NCBI RefSeq assembly: GCF_014295035.1
Contig: NZ_CP060404.1
Location: 8,162,501-8,226,500, forward strand
DNA: 64,000 nucleotides
DNA from: Streptomyces buecherae
GTDB lineage: Bacteria > Actinomycetota > Actinomycetes > Streptomycetales > Streptomycetaceae
Reading direction: 5' to 3'
In this document: in pieces, positions 7,922-16,647 of the stretch
Position numbering within the stretch: the stretch's first letter is position 1
Layout of the letters: each line of letters opens with the position of its first letter
The notes under the pieces: generated by a model
The model's database searches: none
Seen by the model: the letters and a program-made list of their open reading frames with translations, nothing else
Told to the model about the DNA's origin: nothing
Program-made: the position numbers and the translations under genes

Positions 7922-9541
7922 TCACTGCGGCGGGTAGCGCCGTGGTGTCCACACCACCTCGGTGCCGTCTCCCCGGCGCACCGCCCGCGTCTGGGACGAG
8001 CCGACCAGCAGGATGGTGCGCATGTCCACCTGCTCGGGGTCGAGGTCGGCCAGCCGTACGATGCGCACGCTCTCCTCCGGGCCGCCCACGTCGCGGCCGA
8101 GCACGACCGGCGTGTCCGGGGCGCGGTGTTCGAGCAGCAGCTCGCGGGCCTTGCCCACCTGCCAGACGCGGCTGCGCGAGCCGGGGTTGTAGAGCGCGAG
8201 GACGAGATCGGCCGCCGCCGCGGCGTGCAGCCGCTCCGCGATCACCTCCCACGGCTTGAGCCGGTCGGACAGCGAGATCACCGCGTAGTCGTGCCCGAGC
8301 GGCGCGCCCGCCCGGGCGGCGGCCGCGTGCGCGGCCGTCATCCCCGGCAGCACGCGCACCGGTACCTCGCGGTACGGGGCGACGGACGCGGCCTCGAGGA
8401 CGGCCGTCGCCATCGCGAACACGCCGGGGTCGCCGGAGGAGACCACCGCCACCCGTCGCCCGCGCCGGGCGAGATCGAGGGCGAACTCCGCCCGCACCGC
8501 CTCCACCTTGTTGTCCGAGGCGTGCCGCCGCTGCCCCGGCCGCACCGGCACCCGGTCCAGGTAGGTGGTGTAGCCGACCAGGTCGTCGGCCGCCGCCAGG
8601 GCGCCGCGCGCCTCCGGCGTCAGCCACATCGGCCCGGCCGGTCCGAGCCCGACGACCACGACCTCGCCGCCCGCCACCGGCTCGTCGCCCGCCGCCAGCC
8701 CGTCACCCGTCGTCGGCTCGTCGCTCGTCGCGGGCTCCGCCGCGCGCCGCGCCTCGCCGGCGGCCGGGTCCGGGCGCTGGGCGCCGATCCGGCTCGGGAC
8801 CAGGGCCATCGAGAAGTACGGCACCGAGTCCGGGTCCACGTCCGCCAGCGCCGCGGTGCGCTCGGCTCCCATCGTGGCCCGCTCCACGTACCGCGCCTCC
8901 GCCAACCGCCCGGAGCGCTCCAGGGCCCGCCGCACGGTGGGGAAGGTGCGCCCCAGCTTGAGCACGGCGGCGGAGTCCGTGCCGGCGAGGCGGGCCGCCA
9001 ACTCCTCCTCGGGCAGCGTGCCCGGCAGGATCGTCAGCACCTCCTCGGCCTCCACCAGCGGGCTGCCGGTCCGGGCCGCCGCGGCGCTCACCGAGGTGAC
9101 GCCGGGGATGACCTCCGTCGGGTAGCGGTCCGCGAGCCGCTTGTGCATGTGCATGTACGAGCCGTAGAACAGCGGATCGCCCTCGGCGAGCACCGCCACC
9201 GTGCGGCCCGCGTCCAGGTGCGCCGCCAGCCGGGCCGCGGCCTCGGCGTAGAAGTCCTCCATGGCGCCCCGGTAGCCACCGGGGTGGTCGGTCGACTCGG
9301 TGGTGACCGGGTAGACCAGCCGCTCCTCGATGTGGTCCGGGCGCAGATGCCGCTCGGCGATGGCTCGCGCGATGCTGCGGCCGTGCTGGGCGCTGTGGTA
9401 CGCGACCACGTCGGCGCCGGTGATGACCTCGACGGCCCGCACCGTCATCAAGGACGGGTCGCCGGGGCCGAGCCCGACCCCGTACAGCCTGCCCGTGCCG
9501 TGCTCCGGCGCGTCGGCCGCCCGCTCCTGCTGCTCGCTCAC
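7922..9541 (-). CDS. cobIJ: Precorrin-2 C20- / precorrin-3B C17-methyltransferase fusion
   Basis: A 539-aa fusion of two tetrapyrrole methylases, the usual actinobacterial form. The CobI half (about residues 15-255) has LYGVGLGPGDPSLMT, LAEGDPLFYGSYMHMH and VIPGVTSVSAAAARTG. The CobJ half (about residues 290-539) has VVVVGLGPAGPMWLTPEA, SSGDPGVFAMA, VLPGMTAAHAAAARAGAPLGHD and ALYNPGSRSR. They are joined by a 35-residue Ala/Asp/Glu/Gly-rich linker. The two domains methylate C20 and then C17 with ring contraction, around the CobG oxidation step. The GTG start at 9541 overlaps the cobH stop by four bases, so cobG-cobH-cobIJ is probably one operon. Confidence 0.95.
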   Translation of the reverse strand: MSEQQERAADAPEHGTGRLYGVGLGPGDPSLMTVRAVEVITGADVVAYHSAQHGRSIARAIAERHLRPDHIEERLVYPVTTESTDHPGGYRGAMEDFYAEAAARLAAHLDAGRTVAVLAEGDPLFYGSYMHMHKRLADRYPTEVIPGVTSVSAAAARTGSPLVEAEEVLTILPGTLPEEELAARLAGTDSAAVLKLGRTFPTVRRALERSGRLAEARYVERATMGAERTAALADVDPDSVPYFSMALVPSRIGAQRPDPAAGEARRAAEPATSDEPTTGDGLAAGDEPVAGGEVVVVGLGPAGPMWLTPEARGALAAADDLVGYTTYLDRVPVRPGQRRHASDNKVEAVRAEFALDLARRGRRVAVVSSGDPGVFAMATAVLEAASVAPYREVPVRVLPGMTAAHAAAARAGAPLGHDYAVISLSDRLKPWEVIAERLHAAAAADLVLALYNPGSRSRVWQVGKARELLLEHRAPDTPVVLGRDVGGPEESVRIVRLADLDPEQVDMRTILLVGSSQTRAVRRGDGTEVVWTPRRYPPQ

Positions 9542-10164
9542 TCTTCCTCGCTCGCTATCGCGTTGATCGCGGCGGCGGCCATGGCGCTGCCGCCCCGCCG
9601 TCCGCGCACCACCAGGTGGTCGAGCGCCGCCGGGTGCCCGGCCAGCGCCTCCTTGGACTCGGCCGCGCCGATGAAGCCGACCGGTACGCCGATGATCGCC
9701 GCCGGCCGTGGCGCGCCCTCCTCGATCATCTCCAGCAGGCGGAACAGCGCCGTCGGCGCGTTGCCGACGGCCACCACCGCCCCCTCAAGACGGTCGCGCC
9801 ACAGCTCCAGGGCGGCGGCGCTGCGCGTGGTGCCCAACTGCCGCGCCAACTCCGGGACCGTGGGGTCGGCCAGGGTGCACAGCACGTCGTTGTCGGCCGG
9901 CAGCCGCTTGCGGGTGACGCCGCTGGCGACCATGTTCGCGTCACACAGGACGGGCGCCCCGGCGCGCAGCGCCGCCCGGGCGGCGGCCACCACGTTCGGC
10001 GAGTACGCGAGGTCCTTGACGAGGTCGACCATGCCGCAGGCGTGGATCATCCGCACCGCGACCTGGCTGACGTCGGGCGGCAGGGCGTCCAGCGCGGCCT
10101 CGGCGCGGATGGTGGCAAAGGAGGCGCGGTAGATGGCCGCGCCGTCCTTCTCGTAGTCGAACAC
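9538..10164 (-). CDS. cobH: Precorrin-8X methylmutase
   Basis: Isomerase (208 aa) that moves a methyl group from C11 to C12, giving hydrogenobyrinate. Family signatures are ATIRAEAALDALP near residue 20, RMIHACGMVDL with the catalytic His near residue 43, GAPVLCDANMVASGV, VGNAPTALFRLLEM and IIGVPVGFIGAAESKEAL. The GTG at 10164 (VFDYEKDGAAIYRASFA) matches the normal family N terminus. It overlaps the downstream cobIJ by GTGA and lies about 90 bp downstream of cobG. Confidence 0.95.
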   Translation of the reverse strand: MFDYEKDGAAIYRASFATIRAEAALDALPPDVSQVAVRMIHACGMVDLVKDLAYSPNVVAAARAALRAGAPVLCDANMVASGVTRKRLPADNDVLCTLADPTVPELARQLGTTRSAAALELWRDRLEGAVVAVGNAPTALFRLLEMIEEGAPRPAAIIGVPVGFIGAAESKEALAGHPAALDHLVVRGRRGGSAMAAAAINAIASEEE

Positions 10165-10253
10165 AGTGTCCTCGTTGTCCCTTGATGTTCCTGATGGCCT
10201 TCGATGTCCCGGGCTGTGCCCGGCCCCGGCGCGACCGGGGCGGCGGCGTCGGG

Positions 10254-11894
10254 TCACGGCACGCGTCGCGCCGCCGCCACCGTGGTCGCCAACTCCGCGA
10301 GCCGGAGCGGCCCCACGGGAGCCGCCGCCTCCGTCGGGCCCGGTGCGTCCGGGCGGTCCGGTGCGCCCGGGCGGTCCGGCGCGTCCGGCGTCCCCGCGCG
10401 CTCCGCCTCCGCCGCGCCCGGCGTCGGCCCGCCGGGCCGTGGCGCGGGCGCCACCTGGCGGGCCGCCGTACGCTCCGTACCCTCGATCGAGATCCGATAG
10501 CCGTCGGCGCCGGCCAGCACGTCCACCCAGCGGCCCCGAGGGTGGCCGCAGCGGCGCTCGCAGCCCGACCAGTACACCGGCAACCTCCGCTCGGGCCGCC
10601 GGTCGGCGGGCGTCGGCTCGGTCGGCGACGGCGTGGTCGCGGCCAGCGCGCCGGCCGCGTCCGCTCGTACGTCGGCCAGCGACTTCGCGCAGCCGGGCCG
10701 CCCCGTACAGGCCCCGACGCCGTGCCAGGCGGACGCGGCGTCGGTGACGAGGCCGGCCTCGGCGAGCACGCCCCACCAGTGCCGCGCGTCGGCCGTGGCG
10801 AGCCCCGGGACCACCACGCCGCGCCAGGGTGTCACACGCATCTCGCCCCGCCCCGCGCGGGCCGTGGCCACCAGCAGCCGCCACTGCGCGAGGGAGAGGC
10901 GGCCCAGCGGCGCGGCCACACTCAGCGCGGCCCGCCCGCCGCCCGGCGCCGGGACCAGGCCGAGGGCCGGGCCCGCGTCGAGCGGGGCCGTCCCCGGGGT
11001 ACCGACACCGGTGCGGCCAGTGGTCGCGTCGCGCGCGGGCACCGCCTCGGCGTCGATGCCCGCGCGCGCCAGCGCGGCGCGCACCCGCGACTCCGTGAGC
11101 GCGTGTCCCGCCGGCAGCTCCCACACCCGCCACGCCTTCGCGCCGCTGTCCCGGCTCGCCGCGGCGAAGGCGAGCGCGGTCAACAGGGCGGCGCGCGGCG
11201 CCGCGTCGGCCGGTACGCGCAGCGCCGGAGACGGGTTGGCCCCGCCGCACGCGGCGGCGGGCGAGGTGTCGGCGCGCGCGCCGGTCGGCCGCTCGGGCGC
11301 GGGCGCCCCGGGCGCGCGACCGGCCGCCGGATCGGTGCCCACCCGCAGCAGGGCCCGACCGCCCGGCTCTGCGATCAATGTCACATCGGCGCCGAGCGTG
11401 GCCACATCGCCCCGGCCGTCGTCGACGGCGAACAGGAACCGCCCCGAAAGTCCCGCCGCGGCCGGCGTCCCGCACAACAGGCCGTCCAACTCCCGCACCC
11501 AGGCCGTCACGTCGGCCCGCCCCGCGCCGTCGAGCCCCGACAGGGGCGACAGGGCCACGTTGCGGACCCGCTCGTGCGTGTCGGAGGGCAACAGGCCCGC
11601 CGACCGCAGCCGCTCGGCCAGCTCGGCGCCGCACCCCGAGTCGAGCCCGCGCACCTGCACGTTGCCGCGCGAGGTCACATCGAGCGCGCCGTCGCCCAAC
11701 GTCTCGGCCACCAGCGCCAGTTCCTCCGCCTGGTCCGCCGTCAGCAACCCGCCGGGAAGCCGTACGCGCGCCAGGAAGCCGTCGTCGGCCCGGTGCAGCC
11801 GCAGCGCGCCGGGACAGGCGTCATCGCCCGTGCGGCTGCGCGGTTCCTCCCCAGTTGGGGCGGTTGTCGGGGTGAGAGGCATGGCGGCGAGCAT
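10254..11894 (-). CDS. cobG: Precorrin-3B synthase
   Basis: Oxygen-dependent iron-sulfur/haem-like enzyme of the sulfite/nitrite-reductase superfamily (about 546 aa) that makes precorrin-3B in the aerobic B12 pathway. The ferredoxin-like half contains DVTSRGNVQVRGL. The C-terminal [4Fe-4S] ligands are visible as CTGRPGC (C-x5-C) and SGCERRC (C-x3-C). The start is taken at 11894 (MLAAMPLTP), preceded by GAGGGG; ATG 11882 is an alternative. A roughly 60-residue Ala/Pro-rich insert and a repetitive GAPDRPDAP tail are additions to the family. Its presence implies an O2-using pathway. Confidence 0.92.
   Translation of the reverse strand: MLAAMPLTPTTAPTGEEPRSRTGDDACPGALRLHRADDGFLARVRLPGGLLTADQAEELALVAETLGDGALDVTSRGNVQVRGLDSGCGAELAERLRSAGLLPSDTHERVRNVALSPLSGLDGAGRADVTAWVRELDGLLCGTPAAAGLSGRFLFAVDDGRGDVATLGADVTLIAEPGGRALLRVGTDPAAGRAPGAPAPERPTGARADTSPAAACGGANPSPALRVPADAAPRAALLTALAFAAASRDSGAKAWRVWELPAGHALTESRVRAALARAGIDAEAVPARDATTGRTGVGTPGTAPLDAGPALGLVPAPGGGRAALSVAAPLGRLSLAQWRLLVATARAGRGEMRVTPWRGVVVPGLATADARHWWGVLAEAGLVTDAASAWHGVGACTGRPGCAKSLADVRADAAGALAATTPSPTEPTPADRRPERRLPVYWSGCERRCGHPRGRWVDVLAGADGYRISIEGTERTAARQVAPAPRPGGPTPGAAEAERAGTPDAPDRPGAPDRPDAPGPTEAAAPVGPLRLAELATTVAAARRVP
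10342..10389 (-). repeat. 18-bp tandem repeat in the cobG tail
   Basis: Two nearly identical 18-bp copies and a partial third (GGTGCGTCCGGGCGGTCC-type on the + strand) encode DRPGAPDRPDAP near the C terminus of CobG. Confidence 0.65.
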
Positions 11895-12171
11895 ACCGAC
11901 GATCCCCTCGGCCGCACCGTCCCGCACCAGGTCAGCCCACCCGGGCCGAACGCCGCCGCACCCGCCACCGCCCCACACACCCGGCGCCGCGCCCCACACC
12001 CTCGCCCGGCGGCCCGGCGCATCGCCCCCGCCCGGGCACACGGCCCGCGCCCCGGCCCACCCCCGCGCGCCCTCCGCGACCCCCATACCAGCCCCGTCCA
12101 CGCACCGCGACCCCGCGTCGCTATCAGCCACCTGACCGGGAACGGAGCCAGCGACGCGGCCCCTGGTCGGT

Positions 12172-12345
12172 CGTTACTATGCTCCCCGGCGGGCCTCCCG
12201 GTCCGCCGACGCCAGCGACGGCGCCAGGGGAGGAAGCCGGTGTGAGACCGGCGCGGTCCCGCCACTGTGAGTTCGGCAGCGATGCCGGACGAGCCAGGAA
12301 CTCCTGCCGTCCTCCCACCCGCCCGGGGCGCGGACCCCGAGGAAG
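12172..12345 (+). promoter_or_regulatory. Cobalamin (AdoCbl) riboswitch upstream of cobN
   Basis: The core of a B12 riboswitch is readable: GGAAGCCGGTGTGAGACCGG, then GCGGTCCCGCCACTGTGA, and the B12-box-like GAGCCAGGAACT at 12291-12302. They occur in canonical order and spacing, immediately before the cobN ribosome site. Binding of adenosylcobalamin is known in this family to shut off the downstream gene, here cobN and probably the Nudix gene. The divergent cobG-cobH-cobIJ side shows no second copy. Confidence 0.95.
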
Positions 12346-12356
12346 GCTGCTGCCGC

Positions 12357-15300
12357 ATGATCCTTTTGCTGTCGACGTCCGACACCGACCTGCTCAGCGC
12401 TCGTGCGGCCGAGGGCCCGGTGCCCTACCGGCTCGCCAACCCGGCCCGGCTCAGCCTGGATGACCTGCCCGCCCTCCTGGAGGGCGTCTCCCTCGTCGTG
12501 GTGCGCCTGCTCGGCGGCGTACGGGCCTGGCAGGAGGGGCTCGACCTGCTGCTCGCGGGCGACCGCCCGGTCGTCGTCCTCACCGGCGAACAGGCCCCGG
12601 ACGCGCAGTTGATGGAGGCGTCCACCGTCCCCGTCGGCATCGCCGCCGAGGCGCACGCCTACCTCGCGCACGGCGGGCCCGCCAACCTCGACCAGCTCGC
12701 CCGGTTCCTCTCCGACACCGTGCTGCTCACCGGCCACGGCTTCGAGCCGCCGCACGCCGCCCCGACCTGGGGCCCACTGGAGCGCACCGCGCGCGCCGAC
12801 GCCAGCGGCCCCGTGGTCGCGGTGCTCTACTACCGCGCCCACCACATGAGCGGCAACACCGCCTTCGTGGACGCGCTGTGCACCGCCGTCGAGGACGCCG
12901 GCGGACGGCCCCTGCCGCTGTTCGTCGCCTCGCTGCGGGCCCCCGAACCGGAGCTGATCGAGGCGCTCGGCGCGGCCGACGCGGTGGTGACCACCGTGCT
13001 CGCCGCGGGCGGCACCAAGCCCGCCGAAGCCTCCGCCGGCGGCGACGACGAGTCCTGGGACGCCGGCGCGCTGGCCGCGCTCGACGTGCCCATCCTGCAG
13101 GCCCTGTGCCTCACCGGCAGCCGCGCCGCCTGGCAGGACAACGACGAGGGCCTGTCCCCGCTGGACTCCGCCACCCAGGTCGCGGTGCCCGAGTTCGACG
13201 GCCGCCTGATCACCGTGCCGTTCTCCTTCAAGGAGGTGGACGAGGACGGGCTGCCGGTCTACGCCGCCGACCCCGAGCGCGCCGCCCGCGTCGCCGGCAT
13301 CGCCGTACGGCACGCCCGGCTGCGCCACGTACCGGCCGCCGACAAGCGTCTGGCCCTGGTGCTCTCCGCGTACCCGACCAAGCACTCCCGGATCGGCAAC
13401 GCCGTGGGGCTCGACACCCCCGCCAGCGCCGTCGCCCTGCTGCGCAGGCTGCGCGCCGAGGGCTACGACCTCGGCCCCGAGGAGGGCGAGGACGCGCTGC
13501 CCGGGCTCGCGTCCGGCAACGGCGACGAGCTGATCTACGCCCTGATCGAGGCCGGCGGCCACGACCAGGAGTGGCTCACCGAGGAGCAGTTGGCCCGCAA
13601 CCCGGTGCGCATCCCCGCCGCCGACTACCGCCGCTGGTACGCCGAGCTGCCCAAGGAGCTGCGGGACTCGGTCGAGGAGCACTGGGGTCCGCCGCCCGGC
13701 CGGATGTTCGTGGACACCAGCCGCGACCCGGAGGGCGAGATCGTGCTCGCCGCCCTGCGCCGCGGCAACCTGCTCGTCCTCATCCAGCCGCCGCGCGGCT
13801 TTGGCGAGAACCCCATCGCCATTTACCACGACCCCGACCTGCCGCCCTCGCACCACTACCTGGCCGCCTACCGCTGGATCTCCGCCGCCCAGGAGGACGG
13901 CGGCTTCGGCGCCGACGCCATGGTCCACCTGGGCAAGCACGGCAACCTGGAGTGGCTGCCGGGCAAGAACGCGGGCCTGTCCGCCGCCTGCGCCCCCGAC
14001 GCCGCGCTCGGCGACCTGCCGCTGGTCTACCCCTTCCTCGTCAACGACCCGGGGGAGGGCACGCAGGCCAAGCGCCGGGTGCACGCGACGCTCGTGGACC
14101 ACCTGGTGCCGCCGATGGCCCGCGCCGAGTCCTACGGCGACATCGCCCGGCTCGAACAACTCCTGGACGAGTACGCGGCCATCTCCTCGATGGACCCGGC
14201 CAAGCTGCCCGCCATCCGCGCCCAGATCTGGACCCTGATCCAGGCCGCCAAGCTCGACCACGACCTCGGCCTGGCCGACCGGCCCGACGACGACGGCTTC
14301 GACGACTTCCTGCTGCACGTCGACGGCTGGCTGTGCGAGGTCAAGGACGTCCAGATCCGCGACGGGCTGCACGTGCTCGGCAGCGCCCCGGCCGCCGCCG
14401 ACCGGGTCAACCTCGTCCTGGCCATCCTGCGCGCCCGCCAGATCTGGGGCGGCACCACGGCCCTGCCGGGGCTGCGCGAGGCGCTCGGCTACGACGAGTC
14501 GGCCAACAGCCGGATCGGCGCCGACGAGGCCGAGGAGCGGGCCCGGGCGCTGGTGCAGGCCATGGACGACGCCGACTGGGACCCCGCCGCGACCGAGACG
14601 GTCTGCGCGAGTCTCCCGGCCGACGCGCGCAAGGACGTCGCGGCCATCCTGGAGTTCGCCGCCCGCGAGGTGGTGCCCCGACTCGCCCGCACCACCGACG
14701 AGATCGACCACGCCGTGCACGCGCTCAGCGGCGGCTTCGTACCCGCCGGCCCCTCCGGGTCGCCGCTGCGCGGCCTGGTCAACGTGCTCCCCACCGGCCG
14801 CAACTTCTACTCCGTCGACCCCAAGGCGGTGCCGAGCCGCCTCGCCTGGGAGACCGGCCAGGCGCTTGCCGACTCCCTCCTGGACCGCTACCGCACCGAC
14901 AACGACGGCACCTGGCCGCAGTCCGTCGGCCTCTCCCTGTGGGGCACCAGCGCCATGCGCACCGCGGGCGACGACATCGCCGAGGCCCTGGCACTGCTCG
15001 GCGTCCGCCCCACCTGGGACGAGGCGTCGCGCCGCGTCACGGGCCTGGAGCCCATCCCGCTCGACCAACTCGGTCGCCCGCGCATCGACGTGACGCTGCG
15101 CATCTCCGGCTTCTTCCGCGACGCGTTCCCGCACGTGGTGGGCCTGCTGGACGACGCCGTACGCCTGGTGGCCGGCCTCGACGAGCCCGCCGCCGACAAC
15201 TACGTACGCGCCCACGCGCAGGCCGACCTCGCCGCGCACGGTGACGAACGCCGCGCCACCACGCGCATCTTCGGCTCCCGGCCCGGCACCTACGGGGCGG

Positions 15301-16004
15301 GTCTGCTCCAGCTCATCGACAGCCGCGACTGGCGCACCGACGCCGACCTCGCCGAGGTCTACACCGTCTGGGGTGGCTACGCCTATGGCCGCGGTCTCGA
15401 CGGCCGCCCCGCGCGTGAGGAGATGGAGAGCGCGTACAAGCGGATCGCGGTCGCGGCGAAGAACACCGACACCCGCGAGCACGACATCGCCGACTCGGAC
15501 GACTACTTCCAGTACCACGGCGGCATGGTGGCCACCGTGCGCGCGCTCAAGGGCACCGCCCCCGCCGCGTACATCGGCGACAGCACCCGCCCGGAGACCG
15601 TGCGCACCCGCACCCTGCACGAGGAGACCTCCCGCGTCTTCCGCGCCCGCGTCGTCAACCCCCGCTGGATCGAGGCGATGCGCCGGCACGGCTACAAGGG
15701 CGCCTTCGAACTCGCCGCCACCGTCGACTACCTCTTCGGCTACGACGCCACCACCGGCGTGGTCGCCGACTGGATGTACGACAAGCTCGCCCAGAGCTAC
15801 CTGCTCGACCCGGAGAACCGCGCCTTCCTCGAAGAGGCCAACCCCTGGGCCCTGCACGGCATGGCGGAGCGGCTGCTCGAAGCCGAGAGCCGCGGCCTGT
15901 GGGCCGAGCCCGACCAGGAGACGCTGGCCGCGGTGCGGGAGCTGTACCTGGAGACCGAGGGCAACCTCGAAGACGGCGCGGCCGGGGAGGATTCCGGTGC
16001 CTGA
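12357..16004 (+). CDS. cobN: Cobaltochelatase large subunit CobN
   Basis: Large subunit (1215 aa) of the ATP-dependent cobaltochelatase that inserts Co2+ into hydrogenobyrinic acid a,c-diamide; it works with CobS/CobT or ChlI/ChlD-type AAA+ partners, which are not in this window. Recognisable stretches are VVAVLYYRAHHMSGNTAFVD, LSAYPTKHSRIGNAVGLDTP, MVHLGKHGNLEWLPGK, DVTLRISGFFRDAFPHV and DDYFQYHGGMVATVRAL, shared with magnesium chelatase H subunits. The ATG at 12357 follows GAGGAAGG and sits just after the riboswitch. It overlaps the Nudix gene by 8 bp. Confidence 0.96.
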   Translation: MILLLSTSDTDLLSARAAEGPVPYRLANPARLSLDDLPALLEGVSLVVVRLLGGVRAWQEGLDLLLAGDRPVVVLTGEQAPDAQLMEASTVPVGIAAEAHAYLAHGGPANLDQLARFLSDTVLLTGHGFEPPHAAPTWGPLERTARADASGPVVAVLYYRAHHMSGNTAFVDALCTAVEDAGGRPLPLFVASLRAPEPELIEALGAADAVVTTVLAAGGTKPAEASAGGDDESWDAGALAALDVPILQALCLTGSRAAWQDNDEGLSPLDSATQVAVPEFDGRLITVPFSFKEVDEDGLPVYAADPERAARVAGIAVRHARLRHVPAADKRLALVLSAYPTKHSRIGNAVGLDTPASAVALLRRLRAEGYDLGPEEGEDALPGLASGNGDELIYALIEAGGHDQEWLTEEQLARNPVRIPAADYRRWYAELPKELRDSVEEHWGPPPGRMFVDTSRDPEGEIVLAALRRGNLLVLIQPPRGFGENPIAIYHDPDLPPSHHYLAAYRWISAAQEDGGFGADAMVHLGKHGNLEWLPGKNAGLSAACAPDAALGDLPLVYPFLVNDPGEGTQAKRRVHATLVDHLVPPMARAESYGDIARLEQLLDEYAAISSMDPAKLPAIRAQIWTLIQAAKLDHDLGLADRPDDDGFDDFLLHVDGWLCEVKDVQIRDGLHVLGSAPAAADRVNLVLAILRARQIWGGTTALPGLREALGYDESANSRIGADEAEERARALVQAMDDADWDPAATETVCASLPADARKDVAAILEFAAREVVPRLARTTDEIDHAVHALSGGFVPAGPSGSPLRGLVNVLPTGRNFYSVDPKAVPSRLAWETGQALADSLLDRYRTDNDGTWPQSVGLSLWGTSAMRTAGDDIAEALALLGVRPTWDEASRRVTGLEPIPLDQLGRPRIDVTLRISGFFRDAFPHVVGLLDDAVRLVAGLDEPAADNYVRAHAQADLAAHGDERRATTRIFGSRPGTYGAGLLQLIDSRDWRTDADLAEVYTVWGGYAYGRGLDGRPAREEMESAYKRIAVAAKNTDTREHDIADSDDYFQYHGGMVATVRALKGTAPAAYIGDSTRPETVRTRTLHEETSRVFRARVVNPRWIEAMRRHGYKGAFELAATVDYLFGYDATTGVVADWMYDKLAQSYLLDPENRAFLEEANPWALHGMAERLLEAESRGLWAEPDQETLAAVRELYLETEGNLEDGAAGEDSGA

Positions 16005-16431
16005 GCGGACCGAGCGCACCAGCCAACTCACCGCCCTGGAGTCGGTGGCCTGGCTGTGCGTGCGCGACGGAAGCCTGCTGGCCGTCCGCACCCATGGCAA
16101 GGACCGGTTCTACCTGCCCGGCGGCAAGCTCGAACCCGGCGAGAGCGGGCCGCGGGCGCTGGCCCGCGAACTCGGCGAGGAACTGGGTGTGCGGGCCGAC
16201 GCGCGGGAGCTGGCCCAGGCGTTCGTCATCGAGGACGAGGCCCACGGACAGGGCGGCCGGCCGCTGCGCATGACCTGCTACACCGGCCCGGCCACCGGCG
16301 CTCTCCAACCCGACCGCGAGATCGCCGAACTGGCCTGGTTCCGGGACCGCCCCGCCGACACGGAGCGCTGCGCCCCGGCGCTGCGACAGGTCCTGGCACG
16401 GCTGACCGCGGACGGCGTACTGGCGCGCTGA
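15997..16431 (+). CDS. Nudix hydrolase
   Basis: A 144-aa MutT-like pyrophosphohydrolase. The complete Nudix box (G-x5-E-x7-RE-U-x-EE-x-G-U) is present as GGKLEPGESGPRALARELG followed by EELGV, about residues 43-66, so it should be an active Mg-dependent enzyme on a nucleoside-diphosphate derivative; the substrate is unknown. The GTG at 15997 has GGGGAGG 8 nt upstream and overlaps the cobN end, suggesting co-transcription under the B12 riboswitch. A housecleaning or cofactor-related role is possible but not shown. Confidence 0.9.
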   Translation: MPERTERTSQLTALESVAWLCVRDGSLLAVRTHGKDRFYLPGGKLEPGESGPRALARELGEELGVRADARELAQAFVIEDEAHGQGGRPLRMTCYTGPATGALQPDREIAELAWFRDRPADTERCAPALRQVLARLTADGVLAR

Positions 16432-16647
16432 CGCGACCGCCCGAGCGGATCACACGCCCCCGGCAGGCGGGCGGCCCGGCCGACTGGCCGCCGACCCACC
16501 TGCCCCGCCGCGTCCCGCCACGCGGCCCCACGGTCTGTGCGTTCGCCGGCGGGCGCCGCGCGCGGTGCGCACGTGCGATCCTCGACGGTGGCGCGGGGGA
16601 GCGCTGGCCAGGTGCGCGGGCGCCGGCCGCACGGGTAGGAGGCGGAG

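Noticed and set aside
12177..16100. Very long open frames antisense to cobN and other genes (also at 360-2705, 9538-11634 and 43694-46648)
   Set aside because: They are by-products of extreme GC content; their translations are Gly/Arg/Ala-rich without any family motif, while the opposite strand encodes clear enzymes.
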